A stretch of DNA of 5,225 bases, taken from Actinomyces sp. (GTDB lineage: Bacteria > Actinomycetota > Actinomycetes > Actinomycetales > Actinomycetaceae). A program made the translations under genes and the position numbers. Positions 1 through 5,225 of the stretch are shown piece after piece; the stretch's first letter is position 1, and every line of letters begins with the position of its first letter. The stretch lies in contig NZ_JAUMUL010000107.1 of NCBI RefSeq assembly GCF_030530635.1, positions 1 to 5,225 on the forward strand, given 5' to 3'. The notes below the pieces were generated by a model. It was not told the origin of the DNA and did not search any database. It was given only the letters and a program-made list of their open reading frames with translations.

Positions 1-58
1 GCATCGTGGGAGCCCGTTGTTCATCCGTCCAAAGATTCACGAAGGAGACCCACGATGC
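1..58 (+). promoter_or_regulatory. Inverted repeat enclosing the transposase RBS and start codon
   Basis: The sequence gcatcgtggg at 1-10 is the exact reverse complement of cccacgatgc at 49-58. The second arm contains the ATG start (55-57), and the ribosome binding site lies in the 38-base loop. In RNA this could form a stem hiding the start codon. Several insertion sequences (IS10, IS50) are known to block translation of read-through transcripts in this way; applying that here is inference. The first arm touches the window edge, so the stem may be longer. Confidence 0.4.
41..48 (+). promoter_or_regulatory. Ribosome binding site of the transposase
   Basis: The purine run gaaggaga contains GGAG seven bases before the ATG at 55. 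This is a strong Shine-Dalgarno match and supports that start. Confidence 0.7.
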
Positions 59-1330
59 CCGAGAACAAGTCTGCCGTGTCCACGCTGATTCAGGAAGTCC
101 TTGCGGACCCCGACCTGGCCCACGATGATGTGTTCCGTCGTCTGCTTCAGGCCGGCCTGCAAGACCTCGTGGACGCCGAAGCCTCCGCGGTGATCGGTGC
201 CGACAGGTATGAGCGCACCGAGAGGCGCACCAACCGGCGTAACGGTACGAGGGCTAAGAGGCTGGCTACCACCGCCGGGGAGGTCGACCTGGCCATCCCC
301 AAGCTGAGGCAGGGCTCGTTCTTCCCCTCCCTGCTCTCGCCCCGTAAGCGGGTGGACAAGGCCCTGGTGCGCAGTGATCTGCCAGGCCTGGATAGAGGGG
401 GTATCCACCCGCAAGGTCGACGACCTCGTCAAGGCCATGGGCAACGAGTCCGGGATCTCCAAGGCGACCGTCTCCAGGGTCTGCAAGGACATAGACGAGG
501 GCGTGCACGAGTTCTTGTCCCGACCCCTGGACCACACCTGGTTCCCCCACTGCCTGTTCCTCGACGCCACCTACGTGGACGTAAGGCTGGGCCACCGGGT
601 CGTCTCCCAGGCCCTAGTAGTGGCCACCGGGGTCTCAGCCCAGGGCAGGAGGGAGATCCTGGGCATGAGCGTCGGCGACGCCGAGACCACGGACTTCTGG
701 ACCGCTTTCCTGCGATCCTTGCGCGAGCGCGGCCTGAAAGTGCCTACCGACCAGAACCCGGAGGGCGTCGTACTAGTGACCAGTGACGCCCACTGGGGCA
801 TCAAGAACGCGGTCAAGGCCATCCTGCCGGGCGCCTCGTGGCAGCGGTGCCGGGTTCACTTCGCCCGCAACGTTACCTCCAAGCTCGGCTCGGCCCGCTC
901 CAAGCCCGTGAACGCGTTGATCTCGACGATCTTCGCCCAGACCACTAGCGAGGCCGTGAAGGATACCTACAAGCAGGTGATCAAGTCCCTCAGGGCCAGC
1001 TTCCCTGAGATAGCGCAGATGCTGGTCGAGGCCGAGCCGGACCTGACCGCGTTCGCCGCCTTCCCCAGGGAGCACTGGCAAAAGATCTGGACGGGCAACC
1101 CCATTGAACGGCTCAACCGTGAGATCAAGCGCCGCACGGACGTGGTCCAGGACTCTTGCCCGACCGGGACTCCGTCACCAGACTGGTCGGTGCGGTCCTA
1201 CAAGAGCAGCACGAAGAGATGGCAGTACGGCGAACGCCGCTACCTATCCGAAACCTCCCTACGCCACCTGACCCACATCCTCCACGAACAAGCCGAAACC
1301 ACCCACCCCATCATGGCCATCACCGCCTAG
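55..1330 (+). pseudogene. IS256-family transposase, frameshifted
   Basis: This would encode a DDE transposase of about 420 residues, the usual IS256-family size, that cuts and joins the element's ends. The N-terminal part is read in frame 1 from the ATG at 55 (family-like YERTERRTNRRNGTRAKR and IPKLRQGSFFPSLLSPRKR). From about 371 similarity moves to frame 2 (ICQAWIEGVSTRKVDDLVKA). The frame-2 part holds the catalytic Asp in FLDATY (563-565), the second Asp in TSDAH (785-787), the C-x2-H motif in WQRCRVHF and the glutamates of NPIERLNREIKRR. From about 1152 to 1219 family sequence is in frame 1 (LPDRDSVTRLVGAVLQEQ), then returns to frame 2 (WQYGERRYLSET) until the stop at 1328-1330. The simplest account is one extra base near 370, two extra (or one missing) near 1152 and one extra at 1219. 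Decay is most likely; sequencing error is possible. Programmed frameshifting is not usual for this family. Confidence 0.9.
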
Positions 1331-1361
1331 AACATTTACACCACACCAAGAGACTTGACCC
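1331..1361 (+). repeat. Probable right terminal repeat of the IS256-family element
   Basis: This short stretch directly follows the transposase stop and is less GC-rich than its surroundings. It resembles the ends of actinobacterial IS256-family elements. The matching left repeat would be upstream of the window, so the identification rests on position and composition only. Confidence 0.45.
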
Positions 1362-1380
1362 GCCTGGCCCGTCTCACGAT

Positions 1381-1418
1381 AGACCGGCGGGCGGGTCCAC
1401 GGCATGCACGGCCGGTCT
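1381..1418. repeat. Inverted repeat agaccggc / gccggtct
   Basis: Eight-base arms at 1381-1388 and 1411-1418 are exact reverse complements separated by 22 bases. A second short hairpin (acgccg/cggcgt, 1432-1450) follows. These sit between the insertion sequence and DUF3000. They could be remnants of a terminator of an upstream gene or protein-binding sites; the sequence does not decide. Confidence 0.4.
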
Positions 1419-1479
1419 GATACGTCCAACGACGCCGTCCCGTCCGGCGTGGCGACACGGCGCGTGCATGCACGCCGGT
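1402..1479. repeat. Two direct copies of GCATGCACG(G)CCGGT
   Basis: Copy one is at 1402-1416 and copy two at 1466-1479; they differ by one extra G in the first. Starts are 64 bases apart. The second copy overlaps the 14-bp palindrome before the DUF3000 gene. Two similar sites upstream of one gene suggest a regulator binding region, but no regulator is identified. Confidence 0.4.
1462..1475. promoter_or_regulatory. Perfect 14-bp palindrome, possible operator
   Basis: GCGTGCATGCACGC is fully self-complementary and ends 15 bases before the GTG at 1491. If the TAGCCT at 1479-1484 is the -10 element, the palindrome fills the -35/-10 spacer, a usual place for a repressor site. This is inference from symmetry and position. 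Confidence 0.4.
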
Positions 1480-1490
1480 AGCCTGAGGCG
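1479..1490 (+). promoter_or_regulatory. Possible -10 element of a leaderless DUF3000 transcript
   Basis: TAGCCT (1479-1484) fits TAnnnT and is followed by six bases and then the GTG start. That spacing would put the transcription start on the first base of the codon, a common arrangement in Actinobacteria. No usable Shine-Dalgarno precedes the GTG (gaggcg abuts it). No convincing -35 is visible, so the call is tentative. Confidence 0.35.
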
Positions 1491-2093
1491 GTGGCTGATA
1501 TCCCCCGCGCGCCGATGCACGAGCAGGACGCGTCCCCAATACCGGAGCGCTTCCGTAACGCCCTGGAGTCGCTGCGCGCCACGGCCCGACCGCGGGGCCT
1601 GATCCTGCAAGAGGCGCCCGCACCGGGGCGGCTGGCCCCCTATGCGGCAGCGCTGACCGCTGAGACCTCGGAGACGGAGGCCGGGACGCCAGTAGCCTCG
1701 GGGCGCTTCGTAGTGCTGCACGATCCGCGTACTCAACCGGCCTGGGCCGGGGACTTCCGGCTGGTGGTTATGGTGCGTGCGCGCGTGGACGAGGAGATCG
1801 GCGCAGATCCACTGCTCGGTTCGGCTGCCTGGTCCTGGTTGACGGACGCGCTTGACCATTCCGGCGCCGGCCGGCACGCACTGGTCGGCACCGTCACCCG
1901 GGTGCTGTCCGACACCTTCGGTGGCCTGGAGTTGACCGACGCCTGCGCGCACGTCGAGATCCGCTCCTCCTGGAGCCCGTCAACGCCCGACCTGGGCCCG
2001 CACCTTCTGGCCTGGTACGAGCTGATTCACCTCACCGCCGGGCACGAGCCGGAGAGTGCCGTTCCACTAGGTCTGGCGGGTGCGGCCCGGTGA
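1491..2093 (+). CDS. DUF3000 family protein
   Basis: A 200-residue protein of an actinobacterial family with no known function. Recognisable family features in order are EAPAPGRLAPYAAALTAE (about residues 41-58), ASGRFVVLHDP (69-79), a central stretch ending in DPLLGSAAWSWLTDAL (106-121), GTVTRVLSDTFGGL (133-146) and VEIRSSWSP (155-163), then HLLAWYELIHLTAG (171-184). No signal peptide, membrane segment or known catalytic motif is evident, so it is probably cytoplasmic. I chose the GTG at 1491 because MADIPRAP resembles the usual family N-terminus and a -10-like hexamer sits at leaderless spacing. The ATG at 1515 is the alternative and has no better ribosome site. Its stop overlaps the start of ribonuclease D by four bases, and this gene order recurs in Actinobacteria, suggesting a role linked to RNA processing; that link is inference. 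Confidence 0.9.
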   Translation: MADIPRAPMHEQDASPIPERFRNALESLRATARPRGLILQEAPAPGRLAPYAAALTAETSETEAGTPVASGRFVVLHDPRTQPAWAGDFRLVVMVRARVDEEIGADPLLGSAAWSWLTDALDHSGAGRHALVGTVTRVLSDTFGGLELTDACAHVEIRSSWSPSTPDLGPHLLAWYELIHLTAGHEPESAVPLGLAGAAR

Positions 2094-3418
2094 GCGGGGG
2101 CCCTGCGCCACGTCCCGCCGCCGTTAGGGGCACTACCGACGCGCCCGTGCCTGTGGATGCGGTCATCGACTACCGCTGCCCCGCTGAGGGCCTGCCCCCG
2201 GTGACCGACACACCGGCAGCGCTGATTCGTGCGGCCGCCGCCCTGGACGCCGGTACCGGGCCGATCGCCGTCGACGCCGAGCGAGCCTCCGGCTTCCGCT
2301 ACGGCCAGGACGCCTATCTGGTGCAGTTGCGACGCCAGAACGCCGGAACTGTGCTGATCGATCCACGTCAGGCGGGCGAGTTGTCCGCCCTAGCAGACGT
2401 TTTGGACGGCCCGGAATGGGTGCTGCATGCCGCCGACCAGGACCTGCCCTGCCTGACGGCACTGGGACTGACTGCGAAGACCCTGTTCGACACTGAGCTG
2501 GCCGCTCGCCTGTTGGGACGCCAGCACGTGGGACTTGGCGCTGTCGTCGAGGAGACACTGGGGCTGCGCCTGGCCAAGGACCATGCTGCCGCCGACTGGT
2601 CCACTCGCCCGCTCCCCGAGTCCTGGCTGGTGTATGCGGCACTGGACGTCGAGCTACTCCTCCCTCTGCGCGATGCGCTGAAAGAGGAACTTGAGGCGGC
2701 CGGGAGAATGCAGTGGGCGGCACAGGAGTTCGCCCACGAACTCGCTCACCCGTCCCGGCCGCCCCGGCCGGACCCTTGGCGGCGCACACCCCGATCCGGA
2801 CCGGCGCTGCGCTCACCCCGATCCGCAGCGGTGCTGCGTGAATTGTGGACTGTCCGAGAGGACTTGGCTCGGCGGCTGGATGTAACACCATCAAAGTTGT
2901 TGCCGCACCGGGCCCTGGTAGCAGCCGCAGTCGCGCGGCCTAAGTCACGACACAGGCTCGCCACCCTAAGGGAGTTTTCATCACGAACAGCGCGTCAGTA
3001 TCACCAATTGTGGTGGCAGGCGGTGGAGCGGGCCCTGTCGCTGCCGGAGGACCAGCTGCCCCCCGTTCATGCGCCGCTCGCCCCCGGAGAGCTGCCGCAA
3101 CCGCGTTCCTGGAATCGGCATCACCCCGAGGCTGCTGGCGCCCTGGAGCAGGTACGCGGCGCCGTGCGTGAGCGCGCCGAACAGCTGCGGATTCCTCACG
3201 AACTGCTTCTGGGCACGGACGCTCAGCGCCACTTAGCCTGGCAGATCGGTGAGGGTCGGGCCGCAGGCGTTGAGGTGGACGTGTCAGTCGCGGGTATAAC
3301 CGCGGTCCTTGAGGCGCTGGATGCACGTCCCTGGCAGATCGAGCAGGTGGTCCCCCACCTGCGCCGGCATCTGATTGCCGCACCAGGACAGGCTCCTTCC
3401 CGAAACCGACACCAGTAA
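2090..3418 (+). CDS. rnd: Ribonuclease D (DEDD 3'-5' exonuclease with HRDC domain)
   Basis: A 442-residue cytoplasmic 3'-5' exoribonuclease of the RNase D family, which trims tRNA and other structured RNA 3' ends. The exonuclease domain spans about residues 40-215. Exo I is VDAERASGFRY (Asp62, Glu64), Exo II is HAADQDLPCL (Asp118) and Exo III is YAALD (Tyr182, Asp186), giving a complete DEDDy set. An HRDC domain follows at about 246-325 (VLRELWTVREDLARRLDVTP) and a C-terminal helical region at about 345-430. It is longer than the E. coli enzyme (375 residues), mainly through the N-terminus and linker, as in other actinobacterial members. The GTG at 2090 overlaps the DUF3000 stop as GTGA with no strong ribosome site, which favours translational coupling. 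In-frame GTGs at 2147 and 2153 are alternatives, because the first 20 or so residues are not conserved. No catalytic residue is missing. Confidence 0.93.
   Translation: MSGGPAPRPAAVRGTTDAPVPVDAVIDYRCPAEGLPPVTDTPAALIRAAAALDAGTGPIAVDAERASGFRYGQDAYLVQLRRQNAGTVLIDPRQAGELSALADVLDGPEWVLHAADQDLPCLTALGLTAKTLFDTELAARLLGRQHVGLGAVVEETLGLRLAKDHAAADWSTRPLPESWLVYAALDVELLLPLRDALKEELEAAGRMQWAAQEFAHELAHPSRPPRPDPWRRTPRSGPALRSPRSAAVLRELWTVREDLARRLDVTPSKLLPHRALVAAAVARPKSRHRLATLREFSSRTARQYHQLWWQAVERALSLPEDQLPPVHAPLAPGELPQPRSWNRHHPEAAGALEQVRGAVRERAEQLRIPHELLLGTDAQRHLAWQIGEGRAAGVEVDVSVAGITAVLEALDARPWQIEQVVPHLRRHLIAAPGQAPSRNRHQ
2785..2838 (+). repeat. Imperfect 27-bp tandem repeat inside ribonuclease D
   Basis: Units at 2785-2811 and 2812-2838 match at 23 of 27 bases and share the 12-mer caccccgatccg. 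They encode TPRSGPALR and SPRSAAVLR (residues 233-250) in the linker between the exonuclease and HRDC domains. Since the unit is nine codons long, the frame is kept. Confidence 0.6.
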
Positions 3419-3570
3419 CGGGCTCATCGTGGTTGGGCTGCACCGGTATTTTGGGAGCAGCGAGTACCCCACTGGTTGTGCGCCGAGGAAGTATCCCGCA
3501 GAGGGCTGTGTGAACCGACTATCCGCATGGGATGTGCTAGGTACGAGGTGGTGTGGTGTGTTCTTTTGTG
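3419..3570. other. Convergent intergenic region without a recognised gene
   Basis: Between the ribonuclease D stop and the hairpin at 3571 I see no conserved coding sequence, tRNA or clear promoter. Short open frames here (for example 3476-3673) run into the hairpin and have no recognisable product or ribosome site. Confidence 0.5.
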
Positions 3571-3620
3571 TACGAGGGGCCGGCCACCTGTGGCATCGGG
3601 TAGGTGGCCGGCCCTTCGTG
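3571..3620. terminator. Long hairpin, probable bidirectional terminator
   Basis: Arms at 3571-3589 and 3602-3620 pair over 19 positions: 13 consecutive Watson-Crick pairs next to the loop (gggccggccacct), then mostly paired outer positions with two G-T wobbles. The loop is 12 bases. It lies about 150 bases after the ribonuclease D stop and 70 bases after the stop of the convergent surface-protein gene. Neither strand has a T-run after the stem, so it is not a classical U-tailed terminator; actinobacterial terminators often lack the tail. Confidence 0.65.
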
Positions 3621-3689
3621 GTGGGGCCGCTGCGTGGTTAGGCGCAGGGGTCCGGTCTGGGGTGTGGCGCTGAGCGCATTGTCTGGGCG

Positions 3690-3788
3690 TTATGCCCGGC
3701 GACGACGGTGCAGCAGTATCGCGCCTGCGGCCAGGGCGGTCAGGGCGATGATCGCGGGTACCTGGATGGCCGCGCCGGTACGGGCCAA
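3690..3788 (-). other. Cell-wall sorting signal (LARTG, membrane segment, Arg tail)
   Basis: On the minus strand LARTG is encoded at 3788-3774, followed by 21 mostly hydrophobic residues (AAIQVPAIIALTALAAGAIL plus one Leu) and the basic tail HRRRRA before the TAA stop. Order and spacing are those of sortase substrates. Ala at position two rather than Pro points to the class E type. Confidence 0.88.
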
Positions 3789-5225
3789 TGGGCCGGTGCC
3801 GCTGCCTATGGTGGCCGTGGCGCTGGGCTCGACCGTGGCGGTCGGCTCGGCCGTTGGTGCCGGGCTGGGTGCCGATGTTGGCGTGTAGGTGTTGGTGAAG
3901 GTGGTGGCTTGGACCTGGTCCTTGTGGGTGATTGAGACCGTCTGGGCCTGCGGGGCGGTCAGGTCATAGCCGTTGATCCCGGCGGAGCCGGTGTTCTCGG
4001 TGATGGTGCACTGGGTACCGACCGGGAAGGTCTGCTCAGGCTGGACGCTCTGGCCGTCCGCCTTCGCGTTCAGTGTGCCCTGCGAGCCGTCGGTGCAGGT
4101 GTAGGCGAAGGCGAAGGCCCGCTGGCCCACCTCGGCGCCTTCAACGGTCTTGGTCACTGAGAAGGTACCCCGGTGCGCGGTGTAGGTGTTGACGAACACT
4201 ACATTGGCTGCGGCACTGTCCACCACCTCAACCTCCGCCTGAGAGTCGACGGCCTGGCGGCCCGCGGCCTGACCGTTCACGGTGATGGTGGTGACCAGAT
4301 CGGTTCCGGCCACCGAGGCCTCGCGCTCGGTGATCCGGCAGTTGCCCACAGGGACTTCCACGTGCGCGGACTCACCCGCCTTCACGCTCACCTCGCCGGA
4401 GGGGTTGGAGCCGTCGTCGGTGGTGCAGGCGTAGTCGAAGACGAACTGCTCGGGAGCCTGCTTGGAGGCGTCACCGGCCACCGTCTTGGCGATCTGGAAA
4501 CCACCGACCCGCTGGGTGTAGTTGTTGGTGACCACAACCTGCGCGGTGGCGTTCTTGGCGATGGTCAAGGACGAGCCCTGCTGGCCATCGACCGTCGTAC
4601 TGGTCGCCAGCGCATAACCGGCTCGGGAGGCGCCCTCCTCTCCCACGGTGCACTGGGTGCCCGCCGGCAGGCTGGGACCGTCGGCTTTACCACCGTCCAC
4701 AACACTGAGCGTGCCGGTGCTGGTCGAACCATCGGGCAGCGCGCACTCATAGGTCACCGAATAGGTGTCGCCGGAGAAGTTGCCGTCACCGGTGACCTGC
4801 TTGGCCACGGAGAAGGTGCCCTTGTCCTGGGCGTAGGTGTTGGTGGCCGTCACCGCAGTGGTCTGATCCTTGACGATGGTCACCTGGGAGCCGGACACCG
4901 TCGAGTCCACCGAGTAGCCCTGCCGCAAGGCGGAGCCCTCCTGCTCGGTAACGTCGCACACGGCGCCGGCAGGCAGCTCGGGCGAGGTCACCGCAGCCCC
5001 CGAACCAGGAACGTTCAAGGTGCCGCTCTCGCCGGTGGAGCAGGTGTAATCGAAGGCGAAGGTGTCACCGGAGAAGTCACCCTCACCGGCCACCGTCTTC
5101 GCGATGGAGAAGGTCCCCTTAAGCCGGGTGTAGGTGTTGGTGAAGTGCGCCGTCGCCACGCTGTCGGCACCGGGGGCGTGTTCAATGGTCTGTGTAAGCC
5201 CTGATTGAGAGGACCTACTGTCATG
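3690..5225 (-). CDS. Repetitive LARTG-anchored surface protein, 5' end missing
   Basis: The C-terminal 511 residues of a wall-anchored extracellular protein. Frame stays open to the window edge, and the residues before the GTG at 5159 (TQTIEHAPGADSVATAHF) continue the module pattern, so that GTG is not the real start. Part of one module (5118-5225) precedes four complete ones starting at 5117, 4820, 4505 and 4169 (99, 105, 112 and 99 residues). Each opens with G-[TG]-F-x-[IV]-x-K, has two Cys with Glu four residues after the second, and ends near N-[TN]-Y. They resemble DUF5979/CnaB-like immunoglobulin-type domains that stiffen Gram-positive adhesins and pilins. A linker rich in Pro, Thr, Ala and Glu follows (from 3872), then LARTG (3774-3788), a hydrophobic segment (about 3711-3773) and HRRRRA. 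LAxTG is the motif preferred by class E sortases. The protein is probably a stalk-bearing adhesin; the ligand-binding part would be in the missing N-terminus. No sortase or pilin motif is visible here. Confidence 0.9.
   Translation of the reverse strand, partial: HDSRSSQSGLTQTIEHAPGADSVATAHFTNTYTRLKGTFSIAKTVAGEGDFSGDTFAFDYTCSTGESGTLNVPGSGAAVTSPELPAGAVCDVTEQEGSALRQGYSVDSTVSGSQVTIVKDQTTAVTATNTYAQDKGTFSVAKQVTGDGNFSGDTYSVTYECALPDGSTSTGTLSVVDGGKADGPSLPAGTQCTVGEEGASRAGYALATSTTVDGQQGSSLTIAKNATAQVVVTNNYTQRVGGFQIAKTVAGDASKQAPEQFVFDYACTTDDGSNPSGEVSVKAGESAHVEVPVGNCRITEREASVAGTDLVTTITVNGQAAGRQAVDSQAEVEVVDSAAANVVFVNTYTAHRGTFSVTKTVEGAEVGQRAFAFAYTCTDGSQGTLNAKADGQSVQPEQTFPVGTQCTITENTGSAGINGYDLTAPQAQTVSITHKDQVQATTFTNTYTPTSAPSPAPTAEPTATVEPSATATIGSGTGPLARTGAAIQVPAIIALTALAAGAILLHRRRRA
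3873..5117 (-). repeat. Four tandem DUF5979/CnaB-like modules
   Basis: Module boundaries are 5117-4821, 4820-4506, 4505-4170 and 4169-3873. The DNA is most alike at the junctions: a plus-strand 18-mer close to gtgtaggtgttggtgaag recurs at 3883, 4180, 4516, 4831 and 5128, with spacings of 297, 336, 315 and 297 that equal the module lengths. The middles have diverged, so these are old duplications, not recent slippage. The fifth junction copy, at 5128, ends the partial module that runs off the window. Confidence 0.88.

Larger units (their letters stand above)
1..1361 (+). mobile_element. IS256-family insertion sequence, left end outside window
   Basis: The element is defined by a degenerate transposase gene with IS256/Mutator-type DDE residues. 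After the transposase stop there is a short AT-richer tail (1331-1361) reading aacatttacaccacaccaag and then agacttgaccc, which looks like an IS256-family terminal repeat; I infer the right end at about 1361. No inverted copy of this tail is present at 1-54, so the left terminus and the target-site duplication must lie upstream of the window. The element ends about 130 bp before the DUF3000 gene and interrupts no recognisable gene on its right side. Family assignment is firm; the exact right boundary is an estimate. Confidence 0.75.

Noticed and set aside
360..378. Programmed frameshift producing the transposase
   Set aside because: No slippery heptamer or nearby stop is seen, IS256-family transposases are normally single frame, and two further frame changes occur downstream.
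1156..1602. Plus-strand open frame spanning the IS end and the start of DUF3000
   Set aside because: Only its first 20 or so residues are meaningful, and these belong to the frameshifted transposase; the rest is a Pro/His/Arg-rich shadow that crosses the element's end.
2785..2838. Nine-residue tandem repeat in ribonuclease D as a recent expansion
   Set aside because: The linker length looks normal for actinobacterial ribonuclease D, so it may be chance similarity of Pro/Arg/Ser-rich sequence; kept only as a low-weight repeat.
2163..2894. Minus-strand open frame of 243 codons opposite ribonuclease D
   Set aside because: Low-complexity Arg/Pro/Gly/Ser product opposite a gene with complete catalytic motifs; a reading-frame shadow.
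3873..5117. Tandem modules as a CRISPR or short satellite array
   Set aside because: The period is about 300 bases, it is coding, and it is conserved at protein level with diverged DNA; it represents protein domains.
4173..5204. Long plus-strand open frame of 343 codons opposite the surface protein
   Set aside because: It lies antisense to a clearly recognised modular protein, and its His/Gly/Val/Arg-rich product is what high-GC complement strands produce; no ribosome site or family match.

Overview
The window comes from a high-GC Gram-positive bacterium, almost certainly an actinobacterium. Codon positions are strongly GC-biased and GTG starts are used. DUF3000 followed directly by an HRDC-type ribonuclease D is a gene pair typical of Actinobacteria. 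The cell-wall protein at the right ends in an LAxTG-type sorting signal, as is common in high-GC Gram-positives. An Actinomycetaceae-like, host-associated organism fits, but the genus cannot be fixed from this sequence.

Left (1 to about 1361): most of an IS256-family insertion sequence. Its left end lies outside the window. The single transposase gene is broken. Similarity to the family changes frame near 370 and again near 1152 and 1219, the last two cancelling each other. The DDE and C-x2-H residues survive, but no single frame encodes the whole enzyme. The start codon lies in one arm of a 10-bp inverted repeat that could block translation of read-through transcripts.

Middle (about 1362 to 3418): a short intergenic region with several inverted and direct repeats, including a perfect 14-bp palindrome just before a DUF3000 gene. 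That gene may be leaderless, with a TAnnnT hexamer six bases before its GTG. It overlaps a ribonuclease D gene by four bases (GTGA), so the two are very probably co-transcribed and translationally coupled. Ribonuclease D would trim RNA 3' ends. The role of DUF3000 is unknown.

Right (3419 to 5225): a convergent intergenic region with a long hairpin that could end transcription from both sides. Beyond it, on the minus strand, is the 3' part of a gene for a repetitive wall-anchored surface protein. It has at least four complete modules and part of a fifth, resembling DUF5979/CnaB-like domains, then a Pro/Thr/Ala/Glu-rich linker, an LARTG motif, a membrane segment and an Arg-rich tail. Each module keeps a Lys, a Glu and an Asn in the order expected for a self-formed isopeptide bond, plus two Cys. 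The frame is open to the window edge, so the N-terminus is missing. This protein is the most interesting item; I see no evidence of a wholly new system.
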